A stretch of DNA of 64,000 bases from Anaspis maculata (lineage: Eukaryota > Arthropoda > Insecta > Coleoptera > Scraptiidae): the NCBI GenBank assembly GCA_949128115.1, contig OX421962.1, positions 55,903,787 through 55,967,786 of the forward strand, written 5' to 3'. A program made the translations under genes and the position numbers. Below the pieces are notes generated by a model. It saw only the letters and a list, made by a program, of their open reading frames with translations, searched no databases and had not been told where the DNA came from. Positions 9,443 to 21,328 of the stretch are shown one piece after another; the stretch's first letter is position 1, and every line of letters starts with the position of its first letter.

Positions 9443-11348
9443 TAAACTGCTTGACAATTGAACTGCAACACCTAAAAATTTGGTGCGTTTTCAAATTGAG
9501 ATAGCTCGAAAAATATTTGACGGATTCCAGAAGTTCAGGCATGTGAGGAAAGATCATTTCTTTGACTATCGATTGCTGTCATTGATGATAAGTCTGATCG
9601 CACCATTTGTCATATACAGGGTGCCAACGGAGAGCGTGCAGATATGGGCAATCTTTCACTTTGTACAACTTCCGAAAAAAAAGTCCGAGATTTTTTCCAT
9701 CACCTGATTTTGAAAGTTTGTATCATTATGCCGAAACGGTTTTGGAATTTTGACTCTAACTTTTTTTTTCAAAAAATTGTGGTCAATTTTCTGAAATATG
9801 CACGAACTGATTAAGAAATAGAGACATTGTTTGTTCTCTAACGGCGTCCATATTGAATTTGCTTACAAAGATTTTCATTTGAGCCTCCACATCCCCTTGA
9901 AGTGAGTTGAAGGAGTAGTTTCGTATGTAATACAAAATACACCGATAGGTGAGGTGTATTATCGCTACATCGAGGATTTTCACGAGGGGATCCGAGTGTA
10001 AATCGAGATGTAAGCGATAATATATCGAACCTAGAGGTGTATTTGTTAAGACAATTAACCGAACAACACTGAAAATCTTCCTAAAGAAATGAAAACTACT
10101 CGAATGTTCAAGGTTGGCCATTCTGGAGGGTGTTTTCACCAATGACCTTGGTGGTAATACACTTATACGGCCTACTATTTTAAGGAGTGAGGTGAATTGT
10201 CGTATGTAATACACCGATAGGTGAGGTGTATTATCGCCACATCGAGGATTTTCACGAGGGGATCCGAGTGTCAATCGAGATGTAAGCGATAATATATCGA
10301 ACCTAGAGGTTTATTCGTTGAGACAATTAACCGAACCACCCTGAAAATCTTCCTGAAAAAGTGAAAACTGTTTGAATATTCAAGGTTGGTCATTCTGGAG
10401 GGGTGTTTTCACTAATGACCTTGGTGGTAATGCACTTATACGGCCTACTGTTTTGAGGAGTGAGGTGAATTGTCGGGTAGATATGTGAATGAAATCATCG
10501 TAGCGGCAAACTATTGCGACAGATTTCAAAAAAATTCCAACAAATGCAGGTATTGCGGAAGTACTGGTTTTTTAAAGGGTATTTAGTTCTTTTTTCGAGA
10601 GGTAGCTGCTGGGATGACCTACTCAAAGGGTCATCGTGTATCATCACTTTTTTAGTGGAACAGTTGAAAAAGACTTTTTTTGGAATTTTCATGTATTTCA
10701 TGTCTTCATCATACCAACCCTGTCCCTGTCCCTTGAAGTCAAGGGGTGATTTTTAGGGAGCTGTACGTGTGGGGTCATCGTAGTATCCTTATTTCAATCC
10801 AATTATTGATGAGTACTTTTCTTAGGCCTTTTAAATGAAGCATTGCATATCTTGTTGTGAGACGGTGTCCCAAAAGGGGTAGTTTCTAGGGGATGTGGAG
10901 GCTCAAATGAAAATCTTCGTAAGCAAATTCAATATGGACGCCATTTGAAAACAAGCAATGTCTCTATTCCTTTTTCTTAATCAGAAAGTGCATATTTCAG
11001 AAAATTGAGCACAATTTTTTGAAAAAAAAAGTTAGGGTCAAAATTCCAAAACCGTTTCGGCATAATGATACAAACTTTCAAAATCAGGTGATAGAAAAAA
11101 TCTCGGACTTTTTTTTCGAAAGTTGTACAAGGTGAAAGATTGCCCATATCTGCACGCTCTCCATTGGCACCCTGTATATGACAAATCGTGCAATCAAACT
11201 TATCATCAGTACCAGCACTCGATAGTCAAAGAAATGGTCTTTCCTCACATGCCTGAATTTCTGGAATCCGTCAAATATTTTTCGAGCTATCTCAATTTGA
11301 AAACGCACCAAATTTTTAGGTGTTGCAGTTCAATTGTCAAGCAGTTTA
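9443..11348. mobile_element. 1.9-kb inverted-repeat element with about 460-bp arms
   Basis: CTAAACTGCTTGACAATTG starts the left arm and CAATTGTCAAGCAGTTTAG ends the right arm. The arms are similar for about 460 bases each (9443-9905 and 10892-11348), including ATGCCGAAACGGTTTTGGAA and its inverse. The central spacer of about 990 bases holds tandem repeats. A CAGGGTGCC motif sits inside each arm. No transposase was recognised; long open frames in the arms are mirror images of each other. Confidence 0.85.
9900..10475. repeat. 272-bp tandem repeat inside the inverted-repeat element
   Basis: The block containing CACCGATAGGTGAGGTGTAT, CGAGGATTTTCACGAGGGGA and GCGATAATATATCGAACCTA occurs at 9939 and again at 10211, a 272-base shift, and a third unit begins near 10457 (GGAGTGAGGTGAATTGTCG) before the spacer changes. 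It includes short palindromes such as ACACCTC/GAGGTGT. Confidence 0.85.
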
Positions 11349-11443
11349 GTTGATGTCAGCTAGATATGCCTAGTTTCAGCGATTCCACCTAGTTTTCTAG
11401 TTATTATGACTGTATTACGATTAGAGTCCAAGATGCGACCAGT

Positions 11444-11932
11444 CAGGGCCGGCGACTTTATCTTTTGCCGTGTGTTGCTTTCTCGGGTCTGGGGAACTTG
11501 CACCCTCAGTTGGCGCCGCAGGCAATTATTTTTCGAATAATAATCATGATACTAATAATAATAAGCAACAAAAAAGAAAAGCCGGTGACTAAATTGTAAT
11601 ACATTTTTTCAAACAAAAACGCAAAAAAATTTCAACAGGGAGAGACAATATAGTTGTGCGAGAACTGAATTTCAATGCAACTTTAATGAACATAGGTAGA
11701 CACTGATTCAAAATGGCAAAATAATTATAAATTGGACAAAAATGATAAGACATAAAGATGAATTGATTCTAGTTTGTGAAGAAAATTCCATTTTTACACA
11801 ATATAGGTAATATAGATAGAGAAATGCAAAATTATCTTCAGCTTGATTTTTTCCCGTGTGTTGCTCAGCTACATGTGACTTGACCCCGTGTGTTGCTTGA
11901 ACACGCGAGCTACACACCTATCACCGGCCCTG
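11444..11932. mobile_element. Non-autonomous hAT element with perfect 8-bp duplication
   Basis: The ends are CAGGGCCGGCGA and TCACCGGCCCTG, and the same eight bases, CGACCAGT, flank both sides (11436-11443 and 11933-11940). An 8-bp duplication and C-A-G...C-T-G ends are hAT hallmarks. GTGTGTTGCT motifs recur near both ends. The interior is AT-rich with no transposase. Confidence 0.92.
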
Positions 11933-11940
11933 CGACCAGT

Positions 11941-12640
11941 AGCTGAACTAGATTTAAATATTTTGTTCTAGTTAAGAGATAAAGTGGCTGGATATCCAGT
12001 TGAATTCAAACGATCAGGTTATTTACTTTTGCTAACAAACTAGATTTCTAATTGATTTGGCTGGATAACAGTATAGTTTTAGATGGATTTCAGTTGATGC
12101 TGCATCTGCACATATAGAAGATAAGTCGATTTCATTGTTTACGTGGCACAGTTCACTCTCCATTTTGTCCATGTTTCTGGTATTTTGGCTAACTTTGTTG
12201 CAATATCAATGTTTGGTGAAAATATCTTATTAAACCAGTGTTTCTGCTCCCAATAATTATAACTATACACTGATATGTGATATACTATACACTGATATAC
12301 TGATTTACACTATACTATAGTGATATCTATGTTTTGAACAAACAAACGGACAACGGGTAATAAGCTGATCAGATATTTTTTTGCATGTAAGTATGTTAGT
12401 GACCAAACTTCCATGGATCTTTTTATAAGTTAATTTTTCAGGCGCTTTGGTTCAGCACTGTATACTCTAAGGATTATGCATACCATACCCAAGCAAGTCC
12501 AACAAAGGAGGAGGGTTCCAAATCGCAGATTCACGTTACCCACGACTTTCGGATTTTGACAAAAAAAATGGTATGTGACACACATCCTAATCATATTATT
12601 GGCGCTTGAATAATTTTGATATAGATTGAGGTAGATTAAT
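11941..12640. other. Low-complexity stretch rich in ACTAGA/TCTAGT
   Basis: No gene. AACTAGA / TCTAGTT words recur here, in 11349-11435 and again at 13490-13690, suggesting these flanks belong to one older repeat split by the hAT element and a LINE. ACTATACACTGATAT repeats lie near 12265-12320. Confidence 0.4.
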
Positions 12641-12649
12641 GAACACCTA

Positions 12650-13231
12650 GACATTTCTAGAGCTGTTGATTTTGAAATCAAACGGAGAGCCGCTCGTGTG
12701 GTTGCAGGGCTGGGATATCGTGACGACTGCAGGGAGGCCTTCAGGTCGCTGCGTATTTTGACATCACCGTCTATGTATATCTTGGAATGCTTGCTCTACG
12801 TGAGGGACCATCAACTCGAGAGTAGCGTGTCCAGGGGTGAGACCCACCGCTACAAAATCAGGAACAGGGAAGACATCCACCTGAAATTTCTGAGGTTGAG
12901 CAAAACCCGTGATGGTATCAGCTATTATGGAGTAAAGTTTTTTAATTCTATTCCATCCACAGTCAGGACACAAGAACGTCAAACGTTTAAAAAAATTATA
13001 AGAGAGTACCTTATCGACGGTGCATTTTATTCAATAAATGAATTCATGACATGCAGTTTCACCCCACGACAGTGATCTTGTTTTTCGTTTACTTGGTTGT
13101 TTGTAATGATGTTTGTTAATGGGTTTCTAGATTTAAATAATATTTTATCTTATACTTATATGTACCTACAATTTGACGTGTGTAAACATACTTATGTGTG
13201 TAAAACATTAATAAAGATTACATTACAAATC
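12650..13231 (+). pseudogene. 5'-truncated CR1/jockey-like LINE, ORF2 C-terminus and 3' tail
   Basis: The open frame from 12650 to the TGA at 13075 reads KRRAARVVAGLGYRDDC, EAFRSLRILTSPSMYILECL, then SYYGVKFFNSIPSTVR and a closing FYSINEF. This is the typical C-terminal region downstream of the reverse transcriptase palm in CR1/jockey-like LINEs (QKKAIRII.G..YR..C.PLFK.L.IL..PS.Y). The frame is undamaged. About 155 bases of AT-rich 3' tail follow, with AATAAA at about 13211 and an ATTACATTAC end. The RT core is missing through 5' truncation. Confidence 0.75.
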
Positions 13232-13935
13232 TGCACATTACTTTTTTGATTGAATAGTTTGGAAAAGTTAATACATAGCTATTTTTATTTCAGAACATTT
13301 GCGAGTTTGTTGCCATTGCTGATGCCAAATGGACAGCCTAACATCGACAGGAATATGTTAATAATTATCATAGCTAAGTACTCTGTATTACCTATAAAAT
13401 TATTCAGGTATATAATACGTTATGAATCTATGTATTTGGTTTTATTTCCCATCCTTTTTCCTTGGGGTTTTACAAAAAAATGTAGTAACGGGGTAACTGG
13501 ATTACCTGAATCTCCACTAGATTTCATTTAGGATAACTAGAAAAGTTGAGCTGGAGTTTTATTGGTTGAGCTAGATTTTCTAGTGAAATTCTACGTATTT
13601 TCAGTTCGAATAACTAGATGCCCTTCTAAAACACTCAACTAGATATTTAGTTTAAAATTTTCAACTGGATTTTAACTGTAAAGGGGTTCTTCTAGACCCT
13701 TCGTAATACGTAACACAGTGTAACGAGAAGCTCTATAGTGCATTTGAGAACATATGCGATGGTTTGGACCATTTAATTTAACTGGAGATCCTAATGACTG
13801 AATAAGATGCATCAGCCCAATTGGCGGAGGCGCTGCCAATTATTTGGGAGGGTAGCTGGGAGCAGTAGATGAGAAAAAACTGGCTTATTCTTACGCTATT
13901 CACTTAGCGCGAACGATCGTAGTTTCAATATAAAC
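13232..13935. other. Non-coding stretch
   Basis: Contains more CTAGAT/ACTAGA-rich low-complexity sequence (13490-13690). No gene or clean repeat ends recognised. Confidence 0.4.
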
Positions 13936-13939
13936 TCAA

Positions 13940-14332
13940 TAGATTGAATAGTTGCACCACATCCAGATTTTTGTAGACGTCAAGAAGCTGTCAGGGTCAC
14001 GCCAGGTCGAGACCCGAAGACCCCGGTACAGGGGACCTGAGCTGCAACCCTCTGGAACCTTACTGGACCGCGAGCAAGAGGTATTCTTGAGGTTTACTGT
14101 TTTCATACCGAGGGTCCTTGCCAATGAAATTCGCTGAAGGTGATGCGGAGGAGATGCTCCAAGTCCTCCGAGAATAAAACCAACGAATAATTCGCCAACA
14201 CCTGATTCCTACGATTCAGAATGACCCAGGCCGACTGCTCCCACAGGTCAGTTAAAGAAAGCATTCACCGGCGTCGGTATTAGGTCTCGTTGCGGAAATA
14301 GGCCGACGTTGAATAAAATAATAAAAAAAAGA
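13940..14332 (+). mobile_element. Possible retroelement 3' end with A-rich tail
   Basis: A GC-richer block with GGTCGAGACCCGAAGACCCC and GGCGTCGGTATTAGGTCTCG ends in AATAAAATAATAAAAAAAAG at about 14311. The compositional shift and A-rich end with poly(A) signals resemble a LINE 3' UTR. No recognisable RT was found and no target duplication was seen. Confidence 0.35.
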
Positions 14333-14727
14333 TCGAAAATCTTCTTGTAGACCTTTATTTAAAAAACTTGACATTTCAACCGTCTATGTACCTATGTGTT
14401 GAACTGTGTAACTACTGTGTTCTATATGTTTTATATGTTGAGTAGCTCTGCCAAGGGCCCATTTGCAATTCTAATTAAATTATACCGGGTGTCCGTCCGC
14501 GTGAAAACTTACAGTTACGATAATTTTAGCAATTTTCAAGATACAGATTTCAAATTTCACGGAAGTCCATCCGTCTGTCCGTCTTGTAGTTGAACTCCCA
14601 AACGAAAAATGGTAACGGTATCAGGTTTTTTGCAAATTGATGCCGATTGTCTACGAATGGGGATAGGCACAAAAAATAATTGGTCAGATCGCACGATTGC
14701 CAGAAAAAATTTAAATGTTTAAAAAGT

Positions 14728-15040
14728 CGGTATTCAACGCTACGGTGTGAATTTCTACATCGAGGAATCTTGCGAACCGTTCTAGATACATGCAATCATG
14801 CATACATGCAGCAAACGAAATATGCGGAAATCACATTTTTAGTGAAAGAATCATTTTGATTTCTTCATTGCAATAGAGGATATAATTTAAAAAAAGGTTT
14901 CGCCCCGCGATTCCACATTTGTCGGTACTTAACGCTACAGTGTAAACTTCTACATCGAGGAATCTTGCAAACTGTTCTAGATACATAAATACATCCAGCG
15001 AACGAAAAATGGAGAAATAAATTAAGACATTTTTCATGAA
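14728..15040. repeat. Two direct repeats of about 120 bp
   Basis: TTCTACATCGAGGAATCTTG with AGATACAT and a following CGAACGAAA/GCAAACGAAA occurs at 14752 and at 14949. The units are about 195 bases apart and about 80-85% alike by eye. They sit just inside the outer edge of the palindromic element at 15069. Confidence 0.65.
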
Positions 15041-15068
15041 AAAAACAACCTGATTGATTCATTCCCTA

Positions 15069-16258
15069 TAGTCCATCCGCTAGATACTATCCTGTATTTT
15101 TTTAGAAGTCGAAAAGGTTTTTTTTGGAATTCCAATCAGCTAAGGTCCACAGAATCATATTTTTTTGGTGGCAACGCTCAAAAGTGATGCGGTCACCCTG
15201 TGCACCCCCATGGGGCCAGCCCCCAGTTAATCGAATTTCAGTTCTGTTACTTGGAGGATCGACACAGAATTACAAAAAATTCAGGATGTCATGAAAAATG
15301 TCCCTCAAAAGTCATCCACAATGAAGATACAGCCCTTCAAGTTTCAAAAAAGGCAATTTCCGTGGAGGTACAATTTTCATAATTTTCAACCGATTTCGCT
15401 GAAAATTTGGCTAGGCCCCTCTGTAACAAGTATCTAGAAGGGGGAATTTCATTTTCGGGATGAATTGTCCAGTGGCGGAGCAACTGGAAATTTTGACATA
15501 ATGCCGTCCCTCTTCATTTCTCAAGTCCCTGGTCAACTTTGAACTCTGAAACTTTCACTATGTATCGAATATATTGTTAAGTTACGATGTTCCCAAAAAA
15601 ATTAGAATCAGAGCTGGTTTCTGGGTTTAATGTTGAATATTGAAGAGGGGAATTTGCTTTCATTTTTTTTAGCTGAATATCCTAGTATTCTTTTTATATA
15701 AAAAAATTATGTTCAAATCTTTTTTTTTTTTTGGAACATCGTAGCTGATTAATGTATTCGATACATAGTGAAAGTTTCAGGGTCCAAACTTGACCAGGGA
15801 CTTGAGAAATGAGGAGGAACGGCATTATGTCAAAATTTCCAGTTGTTCCGCCACTGGATAATTTATCCAGAAAATGAAATTCCCCCTTCTAGATGCTTGT
15901 TACAGAGGGGCTTAGCCAAATTTTCAGCAAAATCGGTTGAAAATTGTGGAAATTGTACCTCCACGGAAATCGCCTTTTTTGAAACTTGAAGGGCTGTATC
16001 TTCATTGTGGATGACTTTTGAGGGAGTTTTTTCATGACATCCTAAATTTTTTGTAATTCTGTGTCGATCCTCCGAGTTACAGAACTGAAATTCAATTAAC
16101 TGGGGGCTGGCCCCCATGGGGGTGCACAGGGTGACCGCACCACTTTTGAGCGTTGCCACAAAAAAAATATGATTCTGTGGACCTAAACTGATTGGAATTC
16201 CAAAAAAAACCTTTTCGACCTCTAAAAAAATACAGAATAGTACCTAGCGGATGGACTA
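15069..16258. mobile_element. 1.2-kb palindromic element with TAG...CTA ends
   Basis: The left end TAGTCCATCCGCTAGATACT and right end TAGCGGATGGACTA are inverted; arms of nearly 500 bases each (to about 15550 and from about 15780) match, including TGTGCACCCCCATGGGG. The trinucleotide CTA lies directly outside both ends, consistent with a 3-bp target duplication. The same termini and duplication size are seen at 41413-43534. Open frames here are mirror pairs of the arms. No transposase. Confidence 0.85.
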
Positions 16259-16644
16259 CTAGGAAAATATCTTTATTTTTATGCGGGATTAATATGCGGA
16301 TGCGATTTTTAGGTCGTGGCGCTGCGGTTCAACAAGCTGCTTCTGGCTCCGTGCTTGTGATCGATATAGGTATAGTTCTCACTTATAGGATATTTTCTAG
16401 TTTTGGTTGATGTCATTCTGTTTTCATTTATTATAGTCGACTTTTTTTAGGTACCAAACCCAAGTTAGTTATCCAAGTAACCGAAGCAAGTTATCAACGA
16501 TTTGAAAGTTAGTCTTACATCCTCAAATCTCAGGGCATAGATATATGATTTTCCCTAATCCGTATTTGTATGAATTGCAGGGTGTCCTGATGTGTGGATT
16601 TGAAATGCTAATTTTTCGACACCCCAGGTTTTCAAAATCTAGTA

Positions 16645-18498
16645 TGGGGGAATAGGTCGTGCCGTGTACAGCTTCGTGAAGATATATAGAGTTATGTCTA
16701 AATCGATTCCTGTGGGATCAAGGACTATGAAAAATTATGGTGGAATATTGGCATTTACTGCAGGCAAATATGGTGGAGGCGCCAAAATGGACTTTATCTG
16801 GTAATAAAAAACTGGCTGTAGCTCGTTTGTTTTTCAACGGATTTCAATATCTGACACGTCATTTTGTAGACAAAAATATTCACTTCTTGTTTCATACCTG
16901 AATTTACAAACGTCATTTCGTGAAACTGTCAAAATTGTCTTTATAAGATATGCTAAATTCCGCCATTTTTTGAAGGTTATCCGATATTTTTGAAACCTGG
17001 CAGTATCATAGATCTTAAGGTGCGCTTTCCAAATTTCTACTTTTCCACTTTGTATCTTTGCCGTTTTGGCCACCATATTGAAAATATGGCGTCCAAAAAA
17101 CAATTTTTTGTCAATATCTTAAATTCAACTGACTCAAAACGTGTATACGCGGAGGAAAGCCCATTCAAATTTCTACAATTTGACACATCAGTCATTTATG
17201 TGCGATTTACGGTTCTTGAGTTAGAGCTTTCAGAACTTCCGGAAGCATCAACTTTCGGCATTCATTCAGCATGTCAAATTGATACCACCGTCATGTAGTA
17301 AGCAAATTAACCATGAATAGCTCTTGGCCATGAACCATAGATGATCAAAATTTAGACAATCGATCATGGTGATGTTATTTGTGTAATTACAGGGTGAACT
17401 GTGAGAGAAAACTAACTTTAGAAAGAAATAAAAGTAATATAGCATTTGAAGGATGTCAGATACATTCTTAACTCATTATTATGATGAAATTTGGGGTCAT
17501 CATTCAGAATATCCACTTTTCCACTTCGTATCTTTGCTGTTCTGGCCATAATTTTAGATGGCTTCCAAAAAAACATATTTTCGGAAAATTAGTCATGAAA
17601 TTTTAGGATTTATACTCAGATTTATATCAAAAGTGAAGGTCTATTAAATTCTCTGAAATTTGACATCTGAATCACTAATGTGCGACTCACGGTTTTCAAG
17701 CAATACCTTTTCAAAGTCAATTTTCCCTTAGAGTTCACCCTGTAGTTGCATAACAACCGTTACCATGATTAATTTTCTGGATATTGATGGTCTGTTGTTG
17801 ACAACTTATCATTATTTATGGTCAATTTGACTGCCACGTGGAGCTAAGATCAACTTGATATGCTGATTGGATGACAAAAGTTGATGCTTTAGGGAGTTCT
17901 AGAAGCCATAACCCAAAAACCAGAAATAGCATGTACACGAATAAGGTGTCAAATTGTAGATAATTAAATAAGCTTCCATTCGCATACAAACACTTTTACC
18001 TCACATTGACTGAAATGAAGATATTGACAAAAAATTGTTTTTTGGGCGCCATCTTTTCAATATGGCGGTCAAGACAGCAAATATACGAAGTGAAAAAGTG
18101 GAAATTTGGAAAGGGCACCTCAAGATCTACAATACTGCCAAGTTTCAAAAATATCAGGTAACTTTAAAAAAATGTCGGAATTTAGCATATCTTATAAAGA
18201 CAATTTTGACAGTTTCCCGAAATGGCGTTTGTAAATTTAGGCATGAAATAAGAAGAGAATTTTTTTTTGTCTACAAAATGACGTTCCAGATGTTGAAATC
18301 CGTTGAAAAACAAACGAGCTACAGCCAGTTTCTTATTACCAGATGAAGCCCATTTTGGCGCCTTCACCATATTTGCCTGCAGCAGATGTCAATATTCCAC
18401 CATAATTTTTCATGGTCTTTGATCGCCCAGGAATCGATTTGGATTTATCTCTATATATCTTCACGAAGTTGCACACGGCCAAGCCTTTTTTGCCCCCA
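16645..18498. mobile_element. 1.85-kb palindromic element family ('GGTGGAGGCGCC' type), copy 1
   Basis: CAGGCAAATATGGTGGAGGC on the left is mirrored by GCCTTCACCATATTTGCCTG on the right, and arms of about 700 bases are similar, with GGCTGTAGCTCGTTTG inverted near 18320. The centre (17390-17743) has its own ends CAGGGTGAACT / AGTTCACCCTG. Relatives occur at 46640-49045 and as a short piece near 58160 (TGCTGCAGGCAAATATTG). The outer borders are approximate. Confidence 0.8.
17390..17743. mobile_element. Central CAGGGTGAACT inverted unit
   Basis: CAGGGTGAACTGTGAG and its inverse AGAGTTCACCCTG delimit about 350 bases in the middle of the larger palindrome. TA flanks the unit on both sides. It may be a separate MITE in the palindrome centre, or the loop of one element; the copy at 49037 retains the same border. 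Confidence 0.6.
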
Positions 18499-18588
18499 GA
18501 CTAATCAATTTTTTTGAGCTAAGTAAGAACCGAGGTAAAAACTCAATATAAAACTTTCGACTTTTGAAACTTGTTATAGTATTTTATG

Positions 18589-18702
18589 TTACTAGCGCCG
18601 AAAACCGGGCATAGCATAACGTACGTGAATGCAGCTCGAGGCCCTAGGCCGAGAGCTGCATGTAAGAGAGTTATGCTATGCCGTTTTCAGCGCGAGTAGC
18701 AT
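18589..18702. repeat. Hairpin of about 114 bp
   Basis: ACTAGCGCCGAAAACCGGGC...ATAGCATAAC is mirrored by GTTATGCTATGCCGTTTTCAGCGCGAGTAGC, with a GC-rich centre (CTCGAGGCCCTAGGCCGAGAG) that is itself palindromic. It could fold into a long hairpin; no coding potential. Confidence 0.75.
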
Positions 18703-19761
18703 ACATCGTTTTTCGTGCTGCTTTTAATAAAATTACAAATAAATAAGATCATATCGCAATAATCATTTCAAGTTGGTACTTCTGCCATCCATCACCAAGG
18801 CACGAGGCATGTACCTACTAGATGCAGATTATTGTGTGTCAAATGTCGATTTGAAAAATTGCGTCCTATCTTTGAATTTTATTGCTTAAAACCGCCCTTC
18901 CCCTCCCCAATTAGAAGGGCCATCCCCCAAAAATCCCGAAATCACTGAGCTCTAGTGTCTTGTGTGACGACGAAACACGGGAAATGGCATAAATTTATCA
19001 CTTTTAAACCTTCGCGCCACAAAACGTCAAAAATCATTCTGCAATTGTACCAACAGATATTCGAAAAATGACCCTAAATTGTTAATTTTCAAAGTGATTA
19101 TTTATAATTTTAACTGATTTAAACCGAAAATTTCAAGTTATAACATTGGAAACGTGATCTCTCTTGAATTGTGAATGATTTTGCGAGGTTAGTTTATTTT
19201 TCACGTGTACTTTTTACTTTGCCGCTCTAGATCTTTTTCTGAATATTACAGTGCAGGACACCGAGCGTATATTGTCATTTTTGGTAATGGCAGCACGAAA
19301 AAGCTTCTACAGAAGTAATATTAAACCATCGTGACATAGGCATATTCATATTCTAACATACTGAAGTAATCAGCATCCTTGTTATACTGCGTCTCTTGAG
19401 ATGAATTATAATAATTTAGATTTTAGACGTCGGTAACATGTGTGCCAGTGGCAATTAGGGTCATGTTCCCATAATACACGTAAAGTAAGGTGGTACATAC
19501 GACCTTACCTTAATGGTTATGTATTAGGTCTACAATGCAATTTCATAGCATTCCGGAAACTTGAAATTATATACTGATAGGATTTGACACATCAGAGCTA
19601 CAACTAATATCCTTTTCTCGCGAGTTGTGCACAAAAAAATCAGATATGAAAGGTTTCGTTGGGGCTTGTTGAAAACTTTCGGGTGCTCATTTCAATATGA
19701 CCAAACTGCTTTGCCGGGAATTGGGTGCTAATCCAGTTTAACAGTAAATGAGAAAACTTAC
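18703..19761. other. Intergenic or intron stretch
   Basis: No exon or repeat border recognised. TAAGGTAAGGTCGTA-like inverted words occur near 19480-19510. Confidence 0.35.
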
Positions 19762-20139
19762 TCAAACTGCATAGCCTGTGCCTCCATCAGGAGACCTCTG
19801 TGTTTTCCCCAGGCGTGTTTCTGTATAATTCACGATCCACGATTCCTCAAGGCCGTTATCGACATGAATTCCCGAGTTTTTCAAATGTTTGTCTTTGCTG
19901 TGTCGCTGTCGCTCGTAGTGGCTCGCTTCACCTATCCAGGAAACTTCCGAGGAGTTTTGTGGCGGTGTTGATCTTGGTTTTTTTTTGGCCACCACTAAGT
20001 TGGTGCCCGCCAAAGTTGTATTCAACATCGTTCTCGTTTTCATCGAAGCAGAATCACTTGCCGTCAGTTTATTCTGGAGATCATCCTCGAAGTCGAATTG
20101 GAACATTTCTATCTGCTTGTGCATGGCGTCAGGACCGGC
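19762..20139 (-). CDS. Unrecognised hydrophilic ORF, 5' side disrupted by hAT insertion
   Basis: From an ATG on the minus strand at about 20124, the frame reads MHKQIEMFQFDFEDDLQNKL, then a Ser/Lys-rich region with KKKPRSTPPQNSSEVSW, and ends GGTGYAV-TGA at 19762. The stop sits directly before a perfect GTAAGT, so this could also be an exon read in a different frame. Composition is hydrophilic and even, unlike the palindrome shadows elsewhere. The ATG lies within the 8-bp duplication of the hAT element at 20130; in the other flank (20832 upward) the frame stays open for about 20 more codons before a stop. No family was recognised. Confidence 0.4.
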   Translation of the reverse strand, partial: AGPDAMHKQIEMFQFDFEDDLQNKLTASDSASMKTRTMLNTTLAGTNLVVAKKKPRSTPPQNSSEVSWIGEASHYERQRHSKDKHLKNSGIHVDNGLEESWIVNYTETRLGKTQRSPDGGTGYAV

Positions 20140-20831
20140 AACTTTGGATTTATACGTGTGATGCTGACTGTTGAATATTTCAGAAAGAGGACTGGGGGGG
20201 GGGTATAAGCGTCGCAAGCAATTTTTTTTTGAAGTTTTGAAACCTAAAAAAAAATTATTCAGGCACACGTTATATTCAAATGAAATATACTATACAGGTC
20301 TCCCAAAATAAAAGAGGTCAAACGCCTATGGAAGCCCAGAAGAAATTGGAGGGCCCCTTCATTTTTTTCGGCATGCGATTTTCTTTATTGTTTCATTTTT
20401 ATTTATTTTTCACTACTGGTTGGATTTAAGAAAAATTATACCAATAAGTAAAAAATCATTCGAGTTCTTCGACCCGTTTATGAATTATTCATAAAAAAAC
20501 CAATAAAAAAAGTCAAATTTTGAAGAGCTGTATCCCAGTAATTATTATTAGGCTTTCGCAAAAAAAAAGAGATTAGAGGTCTCTTATTAGTTTCTTCTGG
20601 GCTATCTCCCATAGGCCGTTGGCTACTTTATTCTGGGACACCCTATATAACATAGGTAATCATACATGAATAAAACTTTCAAAATAAAACAAAAATCCTC
20701 GAAATTGGTAAATTGGAGTGCTATGGCGCTAATTTCAATTTTTCCATTTTTAACATGTGATGCTCAGCACCACCTCGTCGGATTACGTGTGGTGCTCGAG
20801 CACGTCAGCACCACCATTGTTGCCGGCCCTG
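20130..20831. mobile_element. hAT-like element with perfect 8-bp duplication
   Basis: Ends CAGGACCGGCAAC and GTTGCCGGCCCTG are inverted with one mismatch, and CATGGCGT flanks both sides (20122-20129 and 20832-20839). The ends resemble those of the hAT element at 11444 (CAGGGCCGG). GTGGTGCT motifs near the right end may be subterminal repeats. A further MITE is nested inside. No transposase. Confidence 0.9.
20295..20645. mobile_element. MITE nested in the hAT element
   Basis: Left CAGGTCTCCCAAAATAAAAG and right TTTATTCTGGGACACCCTA are inverted, with CCTATGGAAGCCCAGAAGAA also mirrored inward. TA flanks both sides. It belongs to the CAGGGTGTCCCA-type group and is younger than the surrounding hAT element. 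Confidence 0.75.
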
Positions 20832-20839
20832 CATGGCGT

Positions 20840-21328
20840 GTTTTAACAAAGTAATAATAACCTTGTTCGTGGTTTCCCTAGGCTTGTGTCAACGGGGGTC
20901 TTATATAACTTTTTTTTTATTTGTTCAAAAGAGAGTACAAACTGAGATCACTACAGTCATAAAAATATTTCGTGTCAAAAGTCCCTTGGTTTTTCAAGAA
21001 AAATTGTTGAAAATTTGGGTGGCAACAGGTGGAGATTGAACTAAAAGATTGATGACGTAAAAAATCTGTTCCGCGCTTGCGCACTAGGTCGATCATCGTG
21101 TAATATGCATTGATCGTTGTTGTTAGATAGGCAGTCTACAGTCCATGAATATTTACTAGTTATAATTAAAAGTGGCGGAAAAACAAAACAACACAATGCA
21201 GCATCTTTTTGTACATATACTTATTGTGGAATTTATATATCAGTAGGAAACAATTGAGGTCTCCAATTTTCCGTTGTCTCTCTTTACTGTGACGTCATGC
21301 GTATAAGAGACGGTTAATCGAGGTCATT
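20840..21328. other. Non-coding stretch
   Basis: No gene recognised between the hAT element and the next inverted-repeat element. Confidence 0.35.

Noticed and set aside
9480..11353. Paired 75-codon ORFs with nearly identical proteins (9480-9707 plus, 11084-11311 minus)
   Set aside because: They are the same sequence in the two arms of an inverted repeat; no start context, splice sites or domain support.
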